NCBI GenBank assembly: GCA_044235645.1
Contig: JBIIHQ010000002.1
Span: 271,697-335,696, forward strand
From: OMIW01 sp044235645
Lineage (GTDB): Bacteria > Bdellovibrionota_C > UBA2361 > OMIW01
Reading direction: 5' to 3'
Length of the DNA stretch: 64,000 nt
Of this stretch, positions 15,763 through 24,702 are shown one piece after another. Under the pieces are notes generated by a model, which worked only from the letters and a program-made list of their open reading frames with translations, had not been told where the DNA came from and ran no database searches. The position numbers were made by a program, and so were the translations under genes. Positions within the stretch are counted from its first letter, which is position 1, and each line of letters begins with the position of its first letter.

Positions 15763-18337
15763 GCGGGTTGAGCGAGGACACGAAGCGACAAGAAGTTCGT
15801 TCGAAGCCATGTTGTTCCTTATGCGGGTGCTGAGTGCCCGTCGGCTTTGGCAGGGGCCGCTCCGGACGATTCTTGTGATTGGTGCCGTCGCGGTCGGAGT
15901 GGCGTTGTTTCTCGCGAGTGTGATGGCGGGTGAGGCCTCGGTTGCATCTTTTGCCGCGAGCTCATCGGGGACGACGAGTGAGGGCGTCCTCACCTGCCAC
16001 GCTGCAAGCGGTACCATAACCGAGCGTGATGTCGGTGCCCTTGGCGCGCTAGTAGGGGAGCGGTACACGGTGGTGCCGGTGATAGAGTTTCTCGCGATGG
16101 CGGGGATAGCGCCGATTCGGGTATTCGGTATCGATGGAAATTTGGTCCAACAGGATGATCGGGGAAGGGGTGATTCCACCGATGGCGTGATATCTCCTTA
16201 CTCACCACTTCTCTCGTCGGTTAAGTCAACGCCATCAGAGGGCTCCCCGATATCGATCGAGCTTCAGGCGGATGGGATAATTTCTGTCTTCTCGGTCCGA
16301 ACGCAGGATCATCCTCTTATCTCCCAACGCCGCGCTATCTACCTCGATCTCTCGGCTTTGGAGCAATGGCTCCCGCACCGAGCCGCATTCACCGCCATTT
16401 ACCTGGTCCCTCTCGAGGAGCGGAAGGGGGGCTTTTCTCAGGATGAGATCGCGCGACTGAGAGAGGAGCTTTTCCATTTCAACCCGAATCTGATAATCGA
16501 GTCCGATGCTGAGCAGGCGGGAAGGATGGATTCTCTCCTGAGTGCCTTCCGGATGAATGTGCTGGTGATGGTTTTGATGACCCTGGTGGTCACTGGTCTG
16601 CTCGTTGAAAATGCGATGCGAGTTCACGCATTCCACGCGATGAAGGATATGCAGATTTTGCGAACTTTAGGAGTGACCGGCTTCGGGGCATCGATGCTGC
16701 TGCTCATTGATGCGATCATCATCGGGGCCATCGGCTCTCTTCTCGGGGTATGGGGAGGGGGTCCGCTGGTAACCGCGGTGTCACATATGCTTATGAAAAC
16801 GGCCCAGGAGATGTATCTTCCTGACTTGGAATTCTCAGCACTCGGACTCGGACGGCGAGCTGCGATCACTGCGACTGCATTTGGTATTGGGATGGTGGTG
16901 AGTGTTGCGGGAGGGCTCTTCCCCGCCCTTCAGGCCCGCCACACCGTGCCGACGCTCTCTGCTCGACCCGTCGAGGAGGGGAAGGGTCGCTCGTCGCACT
17001 TGAGGCGTGATGGGGCACTTCTGATAGGGTGTGGTAGTGGGTTGTGGATTGCGCTCACTGCCGCCTGGAGCCGCGAGCAGATTGGGTTTGCGTATCTGGC
17101 GGTCGTTCTGTTGGGAGGGCTATGTGTCCTTCTTGTCTCACTCACCGTTCACGGCATCGTCGGACGGGTAAGTCATCTGATCAAGCGAGTGCCGCGGGTA
17201 GTTACCCTCCTCGCAGCGGGCTCCTCAGAGATAGGGGAGCGAGAGGTTGTCCGATCGGTGAGAACGATGGCGGCAGGACTCGCGCTTCTTCTCGGACTTT
17301 CAATCCTCGTCACCAGTTTTCAGACCACGTTGCAGGAGTGGGTTGCGCATACCTTCTCAGAGGATCTTTTTATTAAGCCGATCGGTGCGAACGATCCCCG
17401 CAATCCCGCGGTGCTTTCACCCGCTCAGACGGATAAAATCGCAGCGGTACGGGGAGTCGAACGGGTATTTCGCACTCGAGGATATCTGGTCGATGTCGAT
17501 GGGGTGTCTCTCTCTCTTTATGGAGCTGAAGTTGATGACAGAGCCGGCGGTGAGATTGCAACGATGCAGTTCCTTGCTGGAAATTACGATGCGGCCCTTT
17601 TTGCTGCGGGACAAGGGGTTCTGCTCAGTGAGAGTGGCGCTCGAAGGCTCCGCCGAACCATAGGAGAAACGGTCGAGATATGGGGTACTCAGCTGCCGAT
17701 CATCGGGATATATCGGGATTATACGAGGGAGCGCGGGACGATATTGATGGGGTGGGAACCTTTCGTTCGGGGAACCAAAAATCGGGCTGCTGAGAGTGTG
17801 AGTGTGCGATTCTCGCCTGGAGGAGACCCACACATCATCAAGCATGAGGTCGAGGAGGTGATAGGCTCCGCTGCGGTAACCGTGCTTTCCATGGAAGAGC
17901 TGCGAGACCGGATTGATGAGCTTTTTAGGAGCACCTTTGCGATTACCGGTGTTCTCGAGGGGATTATCTTGCTCGTCACGTTGGCTGGATTTTTGATCGC
18001 CTCAATCCAACGGTATACCGCTCGAGAGTCGGAGTTTAAAATGGTGCGTACCCTCGGGGTCTCTCGACGAGAGGTCGCGATCGCGGCCGCCATCGAGGGG
18101 CTAGTGTCGGTAGTGCCGGCAGTCGTTGCTGGGGCATGTGGTGGAGGGCTACTCGGCTGGATACTCATTGCGTACGTTAATCCCCTCTCTTTCGGGTGGA
18201 GCCTGTCACTTCATCTCCGGTGGAGCGAAATTATCGGCTCGGGAGTTGCGTTCGTGCTGCTGGCCGCGCTCTGCTCCGCCGTTGCGGCGGGAGGAGTATA
18301 TCGCCACACGGCGCGGGGTGGATTTCGTGACGAGTAA
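15755..18337 (+). CDS. FtsX-like ABC transporter permease
   Basis: 860 residues from ATG 15755, which overlaps the ATPase stop by 8 bp; GTG 15740 would add five. About ten membrane helices are visible: one near residue 35, three between about 265 and 405, then two, one near 515, and three at the C-terminus. Two large soluble domains lie between them. This duplicated FtsX arrangement with around ten helices is known for AttG/LolC-related permeases that move lipids or lipoproteins, using force on periplasmic domains instead of a channel. It is translationally coupled to the ATPase. Confidence 0.9.
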   Translation: MIERVERGHEATRSSFEAMLFLMRVLSARRLWQGPLRTILVIGAVAVGVALFLASVMAGEASVASFAASSSGTTSEGVLTCHAASGTITERDVGALGALVGERYTVVPVIEFLAMAGIAPIRVFGIDGNLVQQDDRGRGDSTDGVISPYSPLLSSVKSTPSEGSPISIELQADGIISVFSVRTQDHPLISQRRAIYLDLSALEQWLPHRAAFTAIYLVPLEERKGGFSQDEIARLREELFHFNPNLIIESDAEQAGRMDSLLSAFRMNVLVMVLMTLVVTGLLVENAMRVHAFHAMKDMQILRTLGVTGFGASMLLLIDAIIIGAIGSLLGVWGGGPLVTAVSHMLMKTAQEMYLPDLEFSALGLGRRAAITATAFGIGMVVSVAGGLFPALQARHTVPTLSARPVEEGKGRSSHLRRDGALLIGCGSGLWIALTAAWSREQIGFAYLAVVLLGGLCVLLVSLTVHGIVGRVSHLIKRVPRVVTLLAAGSSEIGEREVVRSVRTMAAGLALLLGLSILVTSFQTTLQEWVAHTFSEDLFIKPIGANDPRNPAVLSPAQTDKIAAVRGVERVFRTRGYLVDVDGVSLSLYGAEVDDRAGGEIATMQFLAGNYDAALFAAGQGVLLSESGARRLRRTIGETVEIWGTQLPIIGIYRDYTRERGTILMGWEPFVRGTKNRAAESVSVRFSPGGDPHIIKHEVEEVIGSAAVTVLSMEELRDRIDELFRSTFAITGVLEGIILLVTLAGFLIASIQRYTARESEFKMVRTLGVSRREVAIAAAIEGLVSVVPAVVAGACGGGLLGWILIAYVNPLSFGWSLSLHLRWSEIIGSGVAFVLLAALCSAVAAGGVYRHTARGGFRDE

Positions 18338-18379
18338 GATTCAGGCTCATGAAGCGGTAGTTGATGCGCGGGGGGGGGA

Positions 18380-19579
18380 ATGAAGAAGTGCATAGGAATG
18401 CCTCGGAAGGGGTTGAGCTCTCTCATCAGGGGAATGGAGGGGGTGCAAGATTGGGTGGGCACCGTCTTGTTTCTTGTCTTTCTCGCGGGCTTAATTCCAC
18501 TAATGGATTTACCATCCGTGGCGTTCGCCGAGGATACCGCATCCATGCCGGGTGTAGCCCCCGAATACGCCGAGCCCCAGCGTGGGCTCACTTTCCCCTT
18601 CGATCACGGTATGCATCCCCGATTTGAGACTGAATGGTGGTATCTGACCGGCCATCTCGTTCCCGAGGGTACCCCGTTATTCGGTTCGCCGACTCACTAT
18701 GGCGTTCAACTCACCTTTTTCCGCCGACGGAAGGCAGAGGGTATCTGGGGACAGGTGTACGCTGCCCATGGAGCGCTGGGGGATGCGCTCTCAAGCACAT
18801 TTAGTCACGACATTCGGTACGGTCGCTCGGGAATGGGTGGGGTCGAGGCTGCCTCTGGTCGTCTCGGCATACATCTCCTCGATTGGGGTTTTGAATCGGT
18901 TGCTGATCAGTGGATCCTGCGATGGAATCTCCCGGGAGATCGGGAAGTTCGGCTAATCACTGAGCCTGTTTCGGCATCAATGGTCGTTCGCCAGGGGCTT
19001 GGCGGTTTTAGCAAAAAGGCGGCGTGTGAGCGGTGCGCCTCGATGTACTACTCGGTCCCGCAGCTTCGGGCGCGCGGAGAGGTACGGAGCCCGAGCAAGG
19101 TGGAAGCCGTATCGGGTATCTTATGGATGGATCATGAGTTTATGACAAACGCCCTCCAGCCTGATCAGGTGGGGTGGGATTGGTTTTCGATCATGACCGA
19201 GCGAGGTCACTCGATTATGCTCTTTCGCGTGCGTGGTAGAGAACCATCCCTCGATTTCTTCTCAGGAACTCTCTCTCACGGTGGAATCACAACACCCCTT
19301 TCAGGGGGTGATTTCTCAATTGAATCGCTGGGTTCGTGGACTAGTGGAGCGAGCGGTACAACCTACCCCCAGCGTTGGCTGATACGGGTGCCACAGATCG
19401 GCTTCCAGGAGGAGCTTGCCCCGATTCTTGCTGATCAGGAGATCCGGGGGGGGGGGCATAACGCTAACGCGAACGATCCTCTCACGTATTGGGAGGGGGC
19501 GGTCGCCAACAAGAGTAACACAGTAAAGGGATACGCTGAGCTCACAGGATACGGGAAACCTATCACGCCTGGCCTATAG
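18380..19579 (+). CDS. AttH/CrtC-like lipocalin-domain protein
   Basis: 399 residues. An N-terminal hydrophobic segment (VLFLVFLAGLIPLMDL) and an AFAED-like site suggest export. The two lipocalin-like halves of the PF07143/Lipocalin_9 family follow: FETEWWYLTGHL near residue 76 and, later, WMDHEFMTNALQPDQVGWDW. CrtC members hydrate carotenoids, while AttH members belong to ABC export units; the permease and ATPase 40 bp upstream favour the second. The ribosome-binding site is a run of nine G bases (18370-18378). A run of eleven G (19446-19456) inside the gene could slip and change the last 40 residues. Confidence 0.85.
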   Translation: MKKCIGMPRKGLSSLIRGMEGVQDWVGTVLFLVFLAGLIPLMDLPSVAFAEDTASMPGVAPEYAEPQRGLTFPFDHGMHPRFETEWWYLTGHLVPEGTPLFGSPTHYGVQLTFFRRRKAEGIWGQVYAAHGALGDALSSTFSHDIRYGRSGMGGVEAASGRLGIHLLDWGFESVADQWILRWNLPGDREVRLITEPVSASMVVRQGLGGFSKKAACERCASMYYSVPQLRARGEVRSPSKVEAVSGILWMDHEFMTNALQPDQVGWDWFSIMTERGHSIMLFRVRGREPSLDFFSGTLSHGGITTPLSGGDFSIESLGSWTSGASGTTYPQRWLIRVPQIGFQEELAPILADQEIRGGGHNANANDPLTYWEGAVANKSNTVKGYAELTGYGKPITPGL

Positions 19580-19621
19580 CTCATCGATAGGGAGCCCGCG
19601 CCGGATCACGGGGGGGGGGGA

Positions 19622-20584
19622 TCACCCGAAATCTCCCCGTCGAAATTTTCCTGCGCGAAGGTTCTCCTCTACGCGTTTATGGAACGCCGTCGGGGGAATA
19701 CCGAACGCGTGCAGAAATGCGTTTTCGGCCTTACCACCCGATTTTAGTCGCTCCAAAAATACTCGTATCGCCCCCATGCCGAATTGAGAGCGTACCATCC
19801 GTGCAGCGACGAGCGATTGGGCATACGCCGGTGCCACCATTTCGCCTGGGAGTTTGGTAAAGCCCCGACCAAGCCGCTCAAAGGGCACCATCTCGTTATT
19901 CCCCAACCATCCCGAAAGAGCCTTCCACAAACCATCCTGCGGTACCCCCTCAATGTGTTGAGCGAGCCCCTCATCGAGCCAACCAGGGCATCTTCCAGCC
20001 GAAAGGGCGTGAGTTATAGCATGGAAATATTCGTGGCGAAGGGAGCGCTCGAGCTCCGGGCGGTCGATAGGCTTTGAGCGGTCAATCGGAATAACGACCT
20101 GCTTGCGAAAAAACATCGCATTCGTCCAGTTAGGGAGATGCGTGACCGCATAGAATTCCTCAGCATCAATGAGCCGCAGGATATTGTGAATATCGGTTAT
20201 ACCCCCAAAGAGATCATTGAACTCGCGGTGGGTTTTTCGGATTGACGAGATAAGCTCGGTCCCCAGCTTCGATAATGAAGGTGTTGTTATGAGCTGGATG
20301 GATGAACTGCCGTCAAGACGGGTCGGGGCAAAGGTAACAACGGGGCTTTCCATCGCGGGGGCTATCCCCGGGATAGTTTGCGTCTGCTGTTTCGTCGGTC
20401 CTCGTGGGGCGTAACTACCTGACTGGGCGGTTGCCGCTGATATCTCTCCGATCGTCATCGTCCCGAAGATAAGGACGATAGCCCCGATGCTCATGCACGA
20501 GTTACGGAGCCGCGCACTGAGCCTCCGAGGCCTTTGCTCGAGGATATCAGGTGAAGATCGACCGTTATTGCTCATGATCCTCAT
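19622..20584 (-). CDS. secreted HExxH metallopeptidase (peptidase MA-like)
   Basis: 320 residues. An N-terminal hydrophobic segment (SIGAIVLIFGTMTIGEISAATA) indicates a signal peptide after a short basic lead. Residues about 95-290 contain the zinc-binding HEYFHAITH motif near residue 190 and the downstream GWLDEGLAQH glutamate, together the gluzincin signature of the MA-like/DUF1570 group. The catalytic residues look complete. It is convergent with the lipocalin gene; an eleven-G run (19610-19620) lies between the two stops. Likely periplasmic or surface. Substrate unknown. Confidence 0.8.
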   Translation of the reverse strand: MRIMSNNGRSSPDILEQRPRRLSARLRNSCMSIGAIVLIFGTMTIGEISAATAQSGSYAPRGPTKQQTQTIPGIAPAMESPVVTFAPTRLDGSSSIQLITTPSLSKLGTELISSIRKTHREFNDLFGGITDIHNILRLIDAEEFYAVTHLPNWTNAMFFRKQVVIPIDRSKPIDRPELERSLRHEYFHAITHALSAGRCPGWLDEGLAQHIEGVPQDGLWKALSGWLGNNEMVPFERLGRGFTKLPGEMVAPAYAQSLVAARMVRSQFGMGAIRVFLERLKSGGKAENAFLHAFGIPPTAFHKRVEENLRAGKFRRGDFG

Positions 20585-20828
20585 CAGACACGGGGGACAC
20601 CAGAATGAGCCTGGTTGCCCGAGGCAGGTCCTTCGGACGGGTTTCGACAGTCCGAGTCCCTCTGGAGGTCGGCATTCCCCCTTCGTAACTTGAGCGGTTC
20701 CATGGGAGCCACGATAACAGACTGAAAAAGTTGCCTATGCTGTTGTGTTGTACTTGGGGATAGGGTCGGGTAAAATATTGGAGGGCCGACGTTATGTTAA
20801 GTGAATCGGAATGCGTGGTGGCGACAAC

Positions 20829-20876
20829 GGTTTGGAAGTTCGGTGGTTTGGAAGTTCGGTGGTTTGGAAGTTCGGT
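20829..20876 (+). repeat. three perfect tandem copies of a 16-bp repeat
   Basis: The unit GGTTTGGAAGTTCGGT occurs three times in a row without mismatch, ending 50 bp before the ATG of the HesB/IscA gene. It lies where a promoter or operator for that gene would be. It could be an iterated protein-binding site or a recent slippage expansion. I see no similar repeats elsewhere in the window. Confidence 0.9.
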
Positions 20877-20926
20877 CGCTTTATCGACATTGGCTTATAC
20901 CCACATTTGACAGAGGAAGACGAAAT

Positions 20927-21310
20927 ATGAGTGAGGCACCAGTAGAGGAACTTTCGCAGGGAACGATATTCACACCATCGGAGGAGCAGCCGATCCTGAT
21001 AACGGAGCGAGCGGTCGAGGCGATTAAGAAAGCGATTGCGGAGGAAGGGGAGGTCGGTGACGGTCTTCGCGTCTCAGTCGTCGGGGGTGGGTGTTCAGGG
21101 TATCAGTACAATCTCGATTTTGATCGTGAAGAACGGATGGGAGACACCATCATGGATGCCGGGGGGGTATCGATATTTGTTGATGCGGTCAGTGTCGGAT
21201 ATCTGCGGGGTACAACGATAGATTTTGTCTCAGGGCTTCAAGGACAAGGATTTAAGTTTAGTAACCCGAATGCAAAGAGAACGTGTGGCTGCGGAAGCTC
21301 ATTTTCTTAA
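20927..21310 (+). CDS. HesB/IscA family iron-sulfur cluster carrier
   Basis: 127 residues from ATG 20927, chosen because GAGGAAG precedes it and the longer frame would translate the tandem repeats. The A-type carrier pattern is complete: GGGCSGYQYNLDFD near residue 60 and the C-terminal GCGSSFS block with CxC, giving the three Fe/S-binding cysteines. The protein receives an Fe-S cluster from a scaffold and hands it to apo-enzymes in the cytoplasm. Whether it corresponds to IscA or ErpA cannot be said; no isc or suf genes are adjacent. Confidence 0.93.
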   Translation: MSEAPVEELSQGTIFTPSEEQPILITERAVEAIKKAIAEEGEVGDGLRVSVVGGGCSGYQYNLDFDREERMGDTIMDAGGVSIFVDAVSVGYLRGTTIDFVSGLQGQGFKFSNPNAKRTCGCGSSFS

Positions 21311-21361
21311 AAGCCGAGTGAAACCTCTCTCGTCTTGCCTGATGAGAGACTCTTTCTCGTG

Positions 21362-21393
21362 ACGACAAAGGCTCCACTCGGAGCCTTTGTCGT
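21362..21393. other. perfect 14-bp stem-loop
   Basis: ACGACAAAGGCTCC and its exact complement flank the loop ACTC, 50 bp after the HesB gene. No T-run follows on either strand, so it is not a standard intrinsic terminator. It may stabilise the 3' end of the HesB transcript or be a protein site. Confidence 0.65.
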
Positions 21394-21578
21394 ATCTGTC
21401 GTCTTCGTAAGAAAAATTACTCCGGTTCTCAACAAACGAAGATCCTTCATCCTGGATACTCTTTCACGAACATTTTGCCCGCTACCAATTCGAGCGCTCC
21501 CGAATCTTAAGCAATGAGCCTTGTTTGCCGATTCTCTGATCACGTTTTCGAGCGTGTGGTTCTGAGCAGGGGGTGGAG

Positions 21579-23318
21579 ATGGTTCTTCGCGGTGGTTGCT
21601 TTCCTCGGGCGCGTCTGATGACCGCTTTCAGTGCGGTGGTGACGGGATTGCTGATCTTTCCCGCTCATGCGGAGGTTCGGGTCGTACCGGGTCAATATGT
21701 TATCTCAGAGGTTGATGGAGGAGCTCCCCGGTCAGCTCGTTTTATGAGCGGTGAGTTGGAGGGGCATCGGCTTCTTCGTTCTCTCCGACCTGGTGTCGCT
21801 CTTGTTGAACGAGGCGATGCTCGGATGGCTTCGCTCCGGAGCGAAGGATCGGTTCCGTTCGACCCTTCGGATACCTTCTGCCGAGATATAATCGAATCAG
21901 GACGTGCTCGGTACTGCTCTCCGAACTATGAGATCCAGGCTCTTGTCAGTGTCCCAAACGGCGAAGCGGACCCCCGAATTGGTGAACAGTGGGGGTTCGA
22001 GCGGGTTGGAGCGGGGGCGGTATGGTCGGCTGCCAGCACCGCGCCAGAGAGTGTAGTCGCTCTCGTTGATTCCGGTATTGATTACAACCATCCAGACCTT
22101 CGCGGAATACTCTGGGAGAACGAGGCAGAGGTTCCGGCTAATGGAATCGATGATGACCTCAATGGGTATGTTGATGACCGTCTCGGAGTTGATTTCGCGA
22201 CAGGGGGTACTGATCCGATGGATGGTTACGGTCACGGCACTCACATTGCCGGTACCATCGGAGCTCTTCCTGAAAATGGGATCGGCATACGCGGACTCGT
22301 GCCGAATGTCAAAATAATGGCATTGAGAATTTTCGACAACGAGGGCAAGGGAAGTTTATCGCGGGCATTGGAGGCGTTTGCCTACGTCGAGAAGATGCGG
22401 CAGCGGGGAGTTCCTGTGCGGGTCATTAATGCTTCTTGGGGGGGGAGCGGAGCAGTCCCTATCATTGAGGAGGCGATAACGCGCCTAGGCACTCATGGGA
22501 TCGTGGTGGTCGCAGCGGCAGGAAACGCTCGAACTGACAACGACGTGGTCCCCCACTTCCCGGCATCATTCAACGCGCCGAATCTCATCTCAGTAGCCTC
22601 GATAAGCAAGGGAGGGACTCTATCGTCATTCTCTAATTTCGGGGTCCAAACCGTCGATATCGCGGCACCGGGAGATGGGATAGTAGGCACAATTCCGGGG
22701 GCCAAGTACGCGCTCTTCGCAGGTTCGTCAATGGCCGCTTCTTTTGTGACGGGTGCTGTAGCCCTTTTGGCTGCACGAGAACCGGGGCTCTCGGCGGGTG
22801 AGCTAGCAACCCGAATAGTGGAAGGTGGTCGTCCGTTGTCTGTTTTACAGGGGGCGGTTTCGTCTGGCAGGGAGCTTTCATTCACGGGGGCTCTGAGGGT
22901 GAATGATGGTGGCGGAGTCGGATTGCCGGGCTGCATCGGAAATGGTTGTGGGGCTGGGCGAGTATCGGTGAAGGCGGTTTCCGTGAAGGAGCGGGGCGTA
23001 AAGGGGCATCGACCTATCGCGGCGGGAGCAGAGATCGAGGTGCGTGTCAGAGCCTCCGGTTCGGGAACGGTACCTATAAGATTTTCCCTCGATGATTACC
23101 GTTGTGGCTCGAGCGTGCGGGTGAAGGTATCAAGCGGATCGGGAGGTATCAGCTTAAAAACACCGCAGAAGATAGCTTATTTTAACAGAATATCAATCGG
23201 TTCCGGTGGGAAAAAGGCATCGGTTGCGGTGCGAGGTTCCAGCAATACACGATGGTCAGCTCGACCTAAAAATACTCAGAAGAGTGTCTGTCGAAGCCTT
23301 ATCGCAGCTGTTAAGTAA
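21579..23318 (+). CDS. secreted subtilisin-like serine protease (S8)
   Basis: 579 residues from ATG 21579 (GTG 21573 adds two; numbers below count from the GTG). A signal peptide ends near AHAEV. A propeptide of about 90 residues resembles the I9 inhibitor type. The catalytic domain has Asp166 in ALVDSGIDYNHPDLRG, His221 in GHGTHIAGTI, the oxyanion Asn in AAAGN, and Ser386 in AGSSMAASF: a complete triad. A 130-residue C-terminal extension rich in Val, Ser and Gly with two cysteines looks like a beta-rich domain of unknown type. The enzyme is probably secreted and self-processed. Confidence 0.93.
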   Translation: MVLRGGCFPRARLMTAFSAVVTGLLIFPAHAEVRVVPGQYVISEVDGGAPRSARFMSGELEGHRLLRSLRPGVALVERGDARMASLRSEGSVPFDPSDTFCRDIIESGRARYCSPNYEIQALVSVPNGEADPRIGEQWGFERVGAGAVWSAASTAPESVVALVDSGIDYNHPDLRGILWENEAEVPANGIDDDLNGYVDDRLGVDFATGGTDPMDGYGHGTHIAGTIGALPENGIGIRGLVPNVKIMALRIFDNEGKGSLSRALEAFAYVEKMRQRGVPVRVINASWGGSGAVPIIEEAITRLGTHGIVVVAAAGNARTDNDVVPHFPASFNAPNLISVASISKGGTLSSFSNFGVQTVDIAAPGDGIVGTIPGAKYALFAGSSMAASFVTGAVALLAAREPGLSAGELATRIVEGGRPLSVLQGAVSSGRELSFTGALRVNDGGGVGLPGCIGNGCGAGRVSVKAVSVKERGVKGHRPIAAGAEIEVRVRASGSGTVPIRFSLDDYRCGSSVRVKVSSGSGGISLKTPQKIAYFNRISIGSGGKKASVAVRGSSNTRWSARPKNTQKSVCRSLIAAVK

Positions 23319-24088
23319 AGGGCTGCTTTGTTCTTCAGTCGGATTTAATCGAAGAGCTCCCTGAGTCTCTGAAAATTTTTTGCGACACCAAGAATTTGTC
23401 GGGTGACTACTGGTGTGAAAGCTGAGAGTGAAAAAATTGCCGAGTAAAAGGGGAAATTGAAGAATCGAAAAAAAATCTGAAACACTTGGAACGTGATCTG
23501 TCATCGAAATAGTATCTTGCTCTCGATGAAATCCGGTGGCACTCTGAATATAACGAGACGCAGTGAGCAGTTAAACGCGACTGCGGCGAAGTTGATAGGT
23601 TGCACTCCGCAATTTTGTGAGTGAGGAGTGAAGCGTTTGAAGATGGTCATGCACAGAAAATTCGCAGGTCGGCGAATTGGTGGGAGTGGCCGGAGCAAAC
23701 GCCGAGGTGAAGAAGAGCAGAGACTGATGAAGCTCTGCTCCTGACCGAGCTCATACCGGGACAGGTCCAGAGGTGGTCCTGGCACCTTGAGGTCGTCTTA
23801 AGTGGTCCCTATATCCTCGAAAAAAGGATTGAGGGATGACGGGGATCGAAGGTGAACTTCAAAGTTGTACGCGGCGAGAGTTGCAAACTTGGGGGAATGA
23901 TCGAAAAGATCATGGATTCCACAGAGAGCGACACGGGCCGTGGGTTTCGGGGAGTATCGGTGATGAAGGGGCCCTACGGGGCGCTACCCTCGTCGCCAAA
24001 GAGAGTATCGACCTTTGTGTGTACGTAACAGCCGGGAGGAGTGTCTGCTCCGCGTACCATGGCTGGTTGCGCAAATTGGAGAAAATAA
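23319..24088. other. 770-bp gap without a recognisable gene
   Basis: Short reading frames here (for example 23836-24186) have no family features. There are several hairpins, for instance GCAGAG/CTCTGC near 23717-23740. I looked for tmRNA, RNase P RNA, SRP RNA and 6S-like signatures and saw none. A structured RNA cannot be excluded. The promoter of the histone-like gene should be near its 3' end. Confidence 0.3.
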
Positions 24089-24535
24089 ATGATGGCTACT
24101 ACGGATACATCTGTTTCGGCTGCTGCACCAGAGGCTGCGCCAAAGAAAGCGGTTCGGAAGACAACGGCTCGCAAGCCTGCAGCTAAGAAGCCAGCGGCCA
24201 AAAAGCCTGCTGCGAAGAAGACGGTAAAGAAGGTTGTGGCCAAGAAGCCAGCTGCCGCAAAGAAGACCGTAAAGAAGGTTGCGGCTAAGAAGCCAGCTGC
24301 TGCCAAGAAGACGGTGAAGAAGGTCGCAGCTAAGAAGCCTGTCGCCAAGAAGACGGTGAAGAAGGTTGCCGCCAAGAAGCCTGCTGTTAAGAAGACAGTG
24401 AAGAAGGTTGCAGCTAAGAAGCCTGCCGCCAAGAAGGCTGTCAAGAAGGCTGTAAAGTCTGCTTCGCCGAAGAAGCTCGTTGCTCGCAAAGTCGCGCGCA
24501 AAGTGATCGCTCGGAAAGCAGCGCCCCGTCCGTAA
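24089..24535 (+). CDS. histone H1-like Lys/Ala-rich DNA-binding protein
   Basis: 148 residues, almost all Lys, Ala, Val, Pro and Thr. After an acidic-to-neutral start of about 16 residues it consists of imperfect repeats around KKTVKKVAAKKPA, seven or so, and ends in an Arg/Lys-rich segment. This is the composition of bacterial H1-like proteins (HctB, AlgP type) that coat DNA without sequence preference. The repeats differ in synonymous codons, so they are not a very recent expansion. A terminator follows at 24601. The coding repeat may slip and vary in number between strains. Confidence 0.85.
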   Translation: MMATTDTSVSAAAPEAAPKKAVRKTTARKPAAKKPAAKKPAAKKTVKKVVAKKPAAAKKTVKKVAAKKPAAAKKTVKKVAAKKPVAKKTVKKVAAKKPAVKKTVKKVAAKKPAAKKAVKKAVKSASPKKLVARKVARKVIARKAAPRP

Positions 24536-24546
24536 TGGGAGGGAAG

Positions 24547-24578
24547 GTTAAAGGTAGCTGTAATCGGCTGCCTTTAAC
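24547..24578 (+). other. 12-bp perfect stem-loop after the histone-like gene
   Basis: GTTAAAGGTAGC pairs exactly with GCTGCCTTTAAC around an 8-nt loop, just after the stop codon and ahead of the terminator at 24601. It probably protects the 3' end of an abundant transcript. Confidence 0.6.
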
Positions 24579-24600
24579 TTCGCGCGGTAAATCGAAAAAA

Positions 24601-24625
24601 GCCCTCCCACGTGAGGGCTTTTTTT
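24601..24625 (+). terminator. intrinsic terminator after the histone-like gene
   Basis: GCCCTC-CCAC-GTGAGGGC followed by seven T. Six A precede the stem, so it may also work on the minus strand. Confidence 0.9.
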
Positions 24626-24702
24626 GTGCCTTTTCTCCCTGATTCTGCGGTCTGCAGAACTGAGGGGTATGCAACAAAAAGATGGCAGAGGAGATGTTGC
24701 TT

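Noticed and set aside
20620..20680. Structured-looking region as a riboswitch or tRNA-like RNA
   Set aside because: Some short complementary blocks are present but none of the consensus cores I know could be matched.
20829..20876. 16-bp tandem repeats as a CRISPR-like array
   Set aside because: The copies are directly adjacent with no spacers, and no cas genes are in the window.
23836..24186. 116-codon plus-strand frame before the histone-like gene
   Set aside because: It has no ribosome-binding site, overlaps the histone-like gene in another frame and shows no domain.
24140..24470. Repeats in the histone-like gene as a CRISPR or non-coding satellite
   Set aside because: They are in frame, code for a Lys/Ala-rich protein and vary at synonymous positions.
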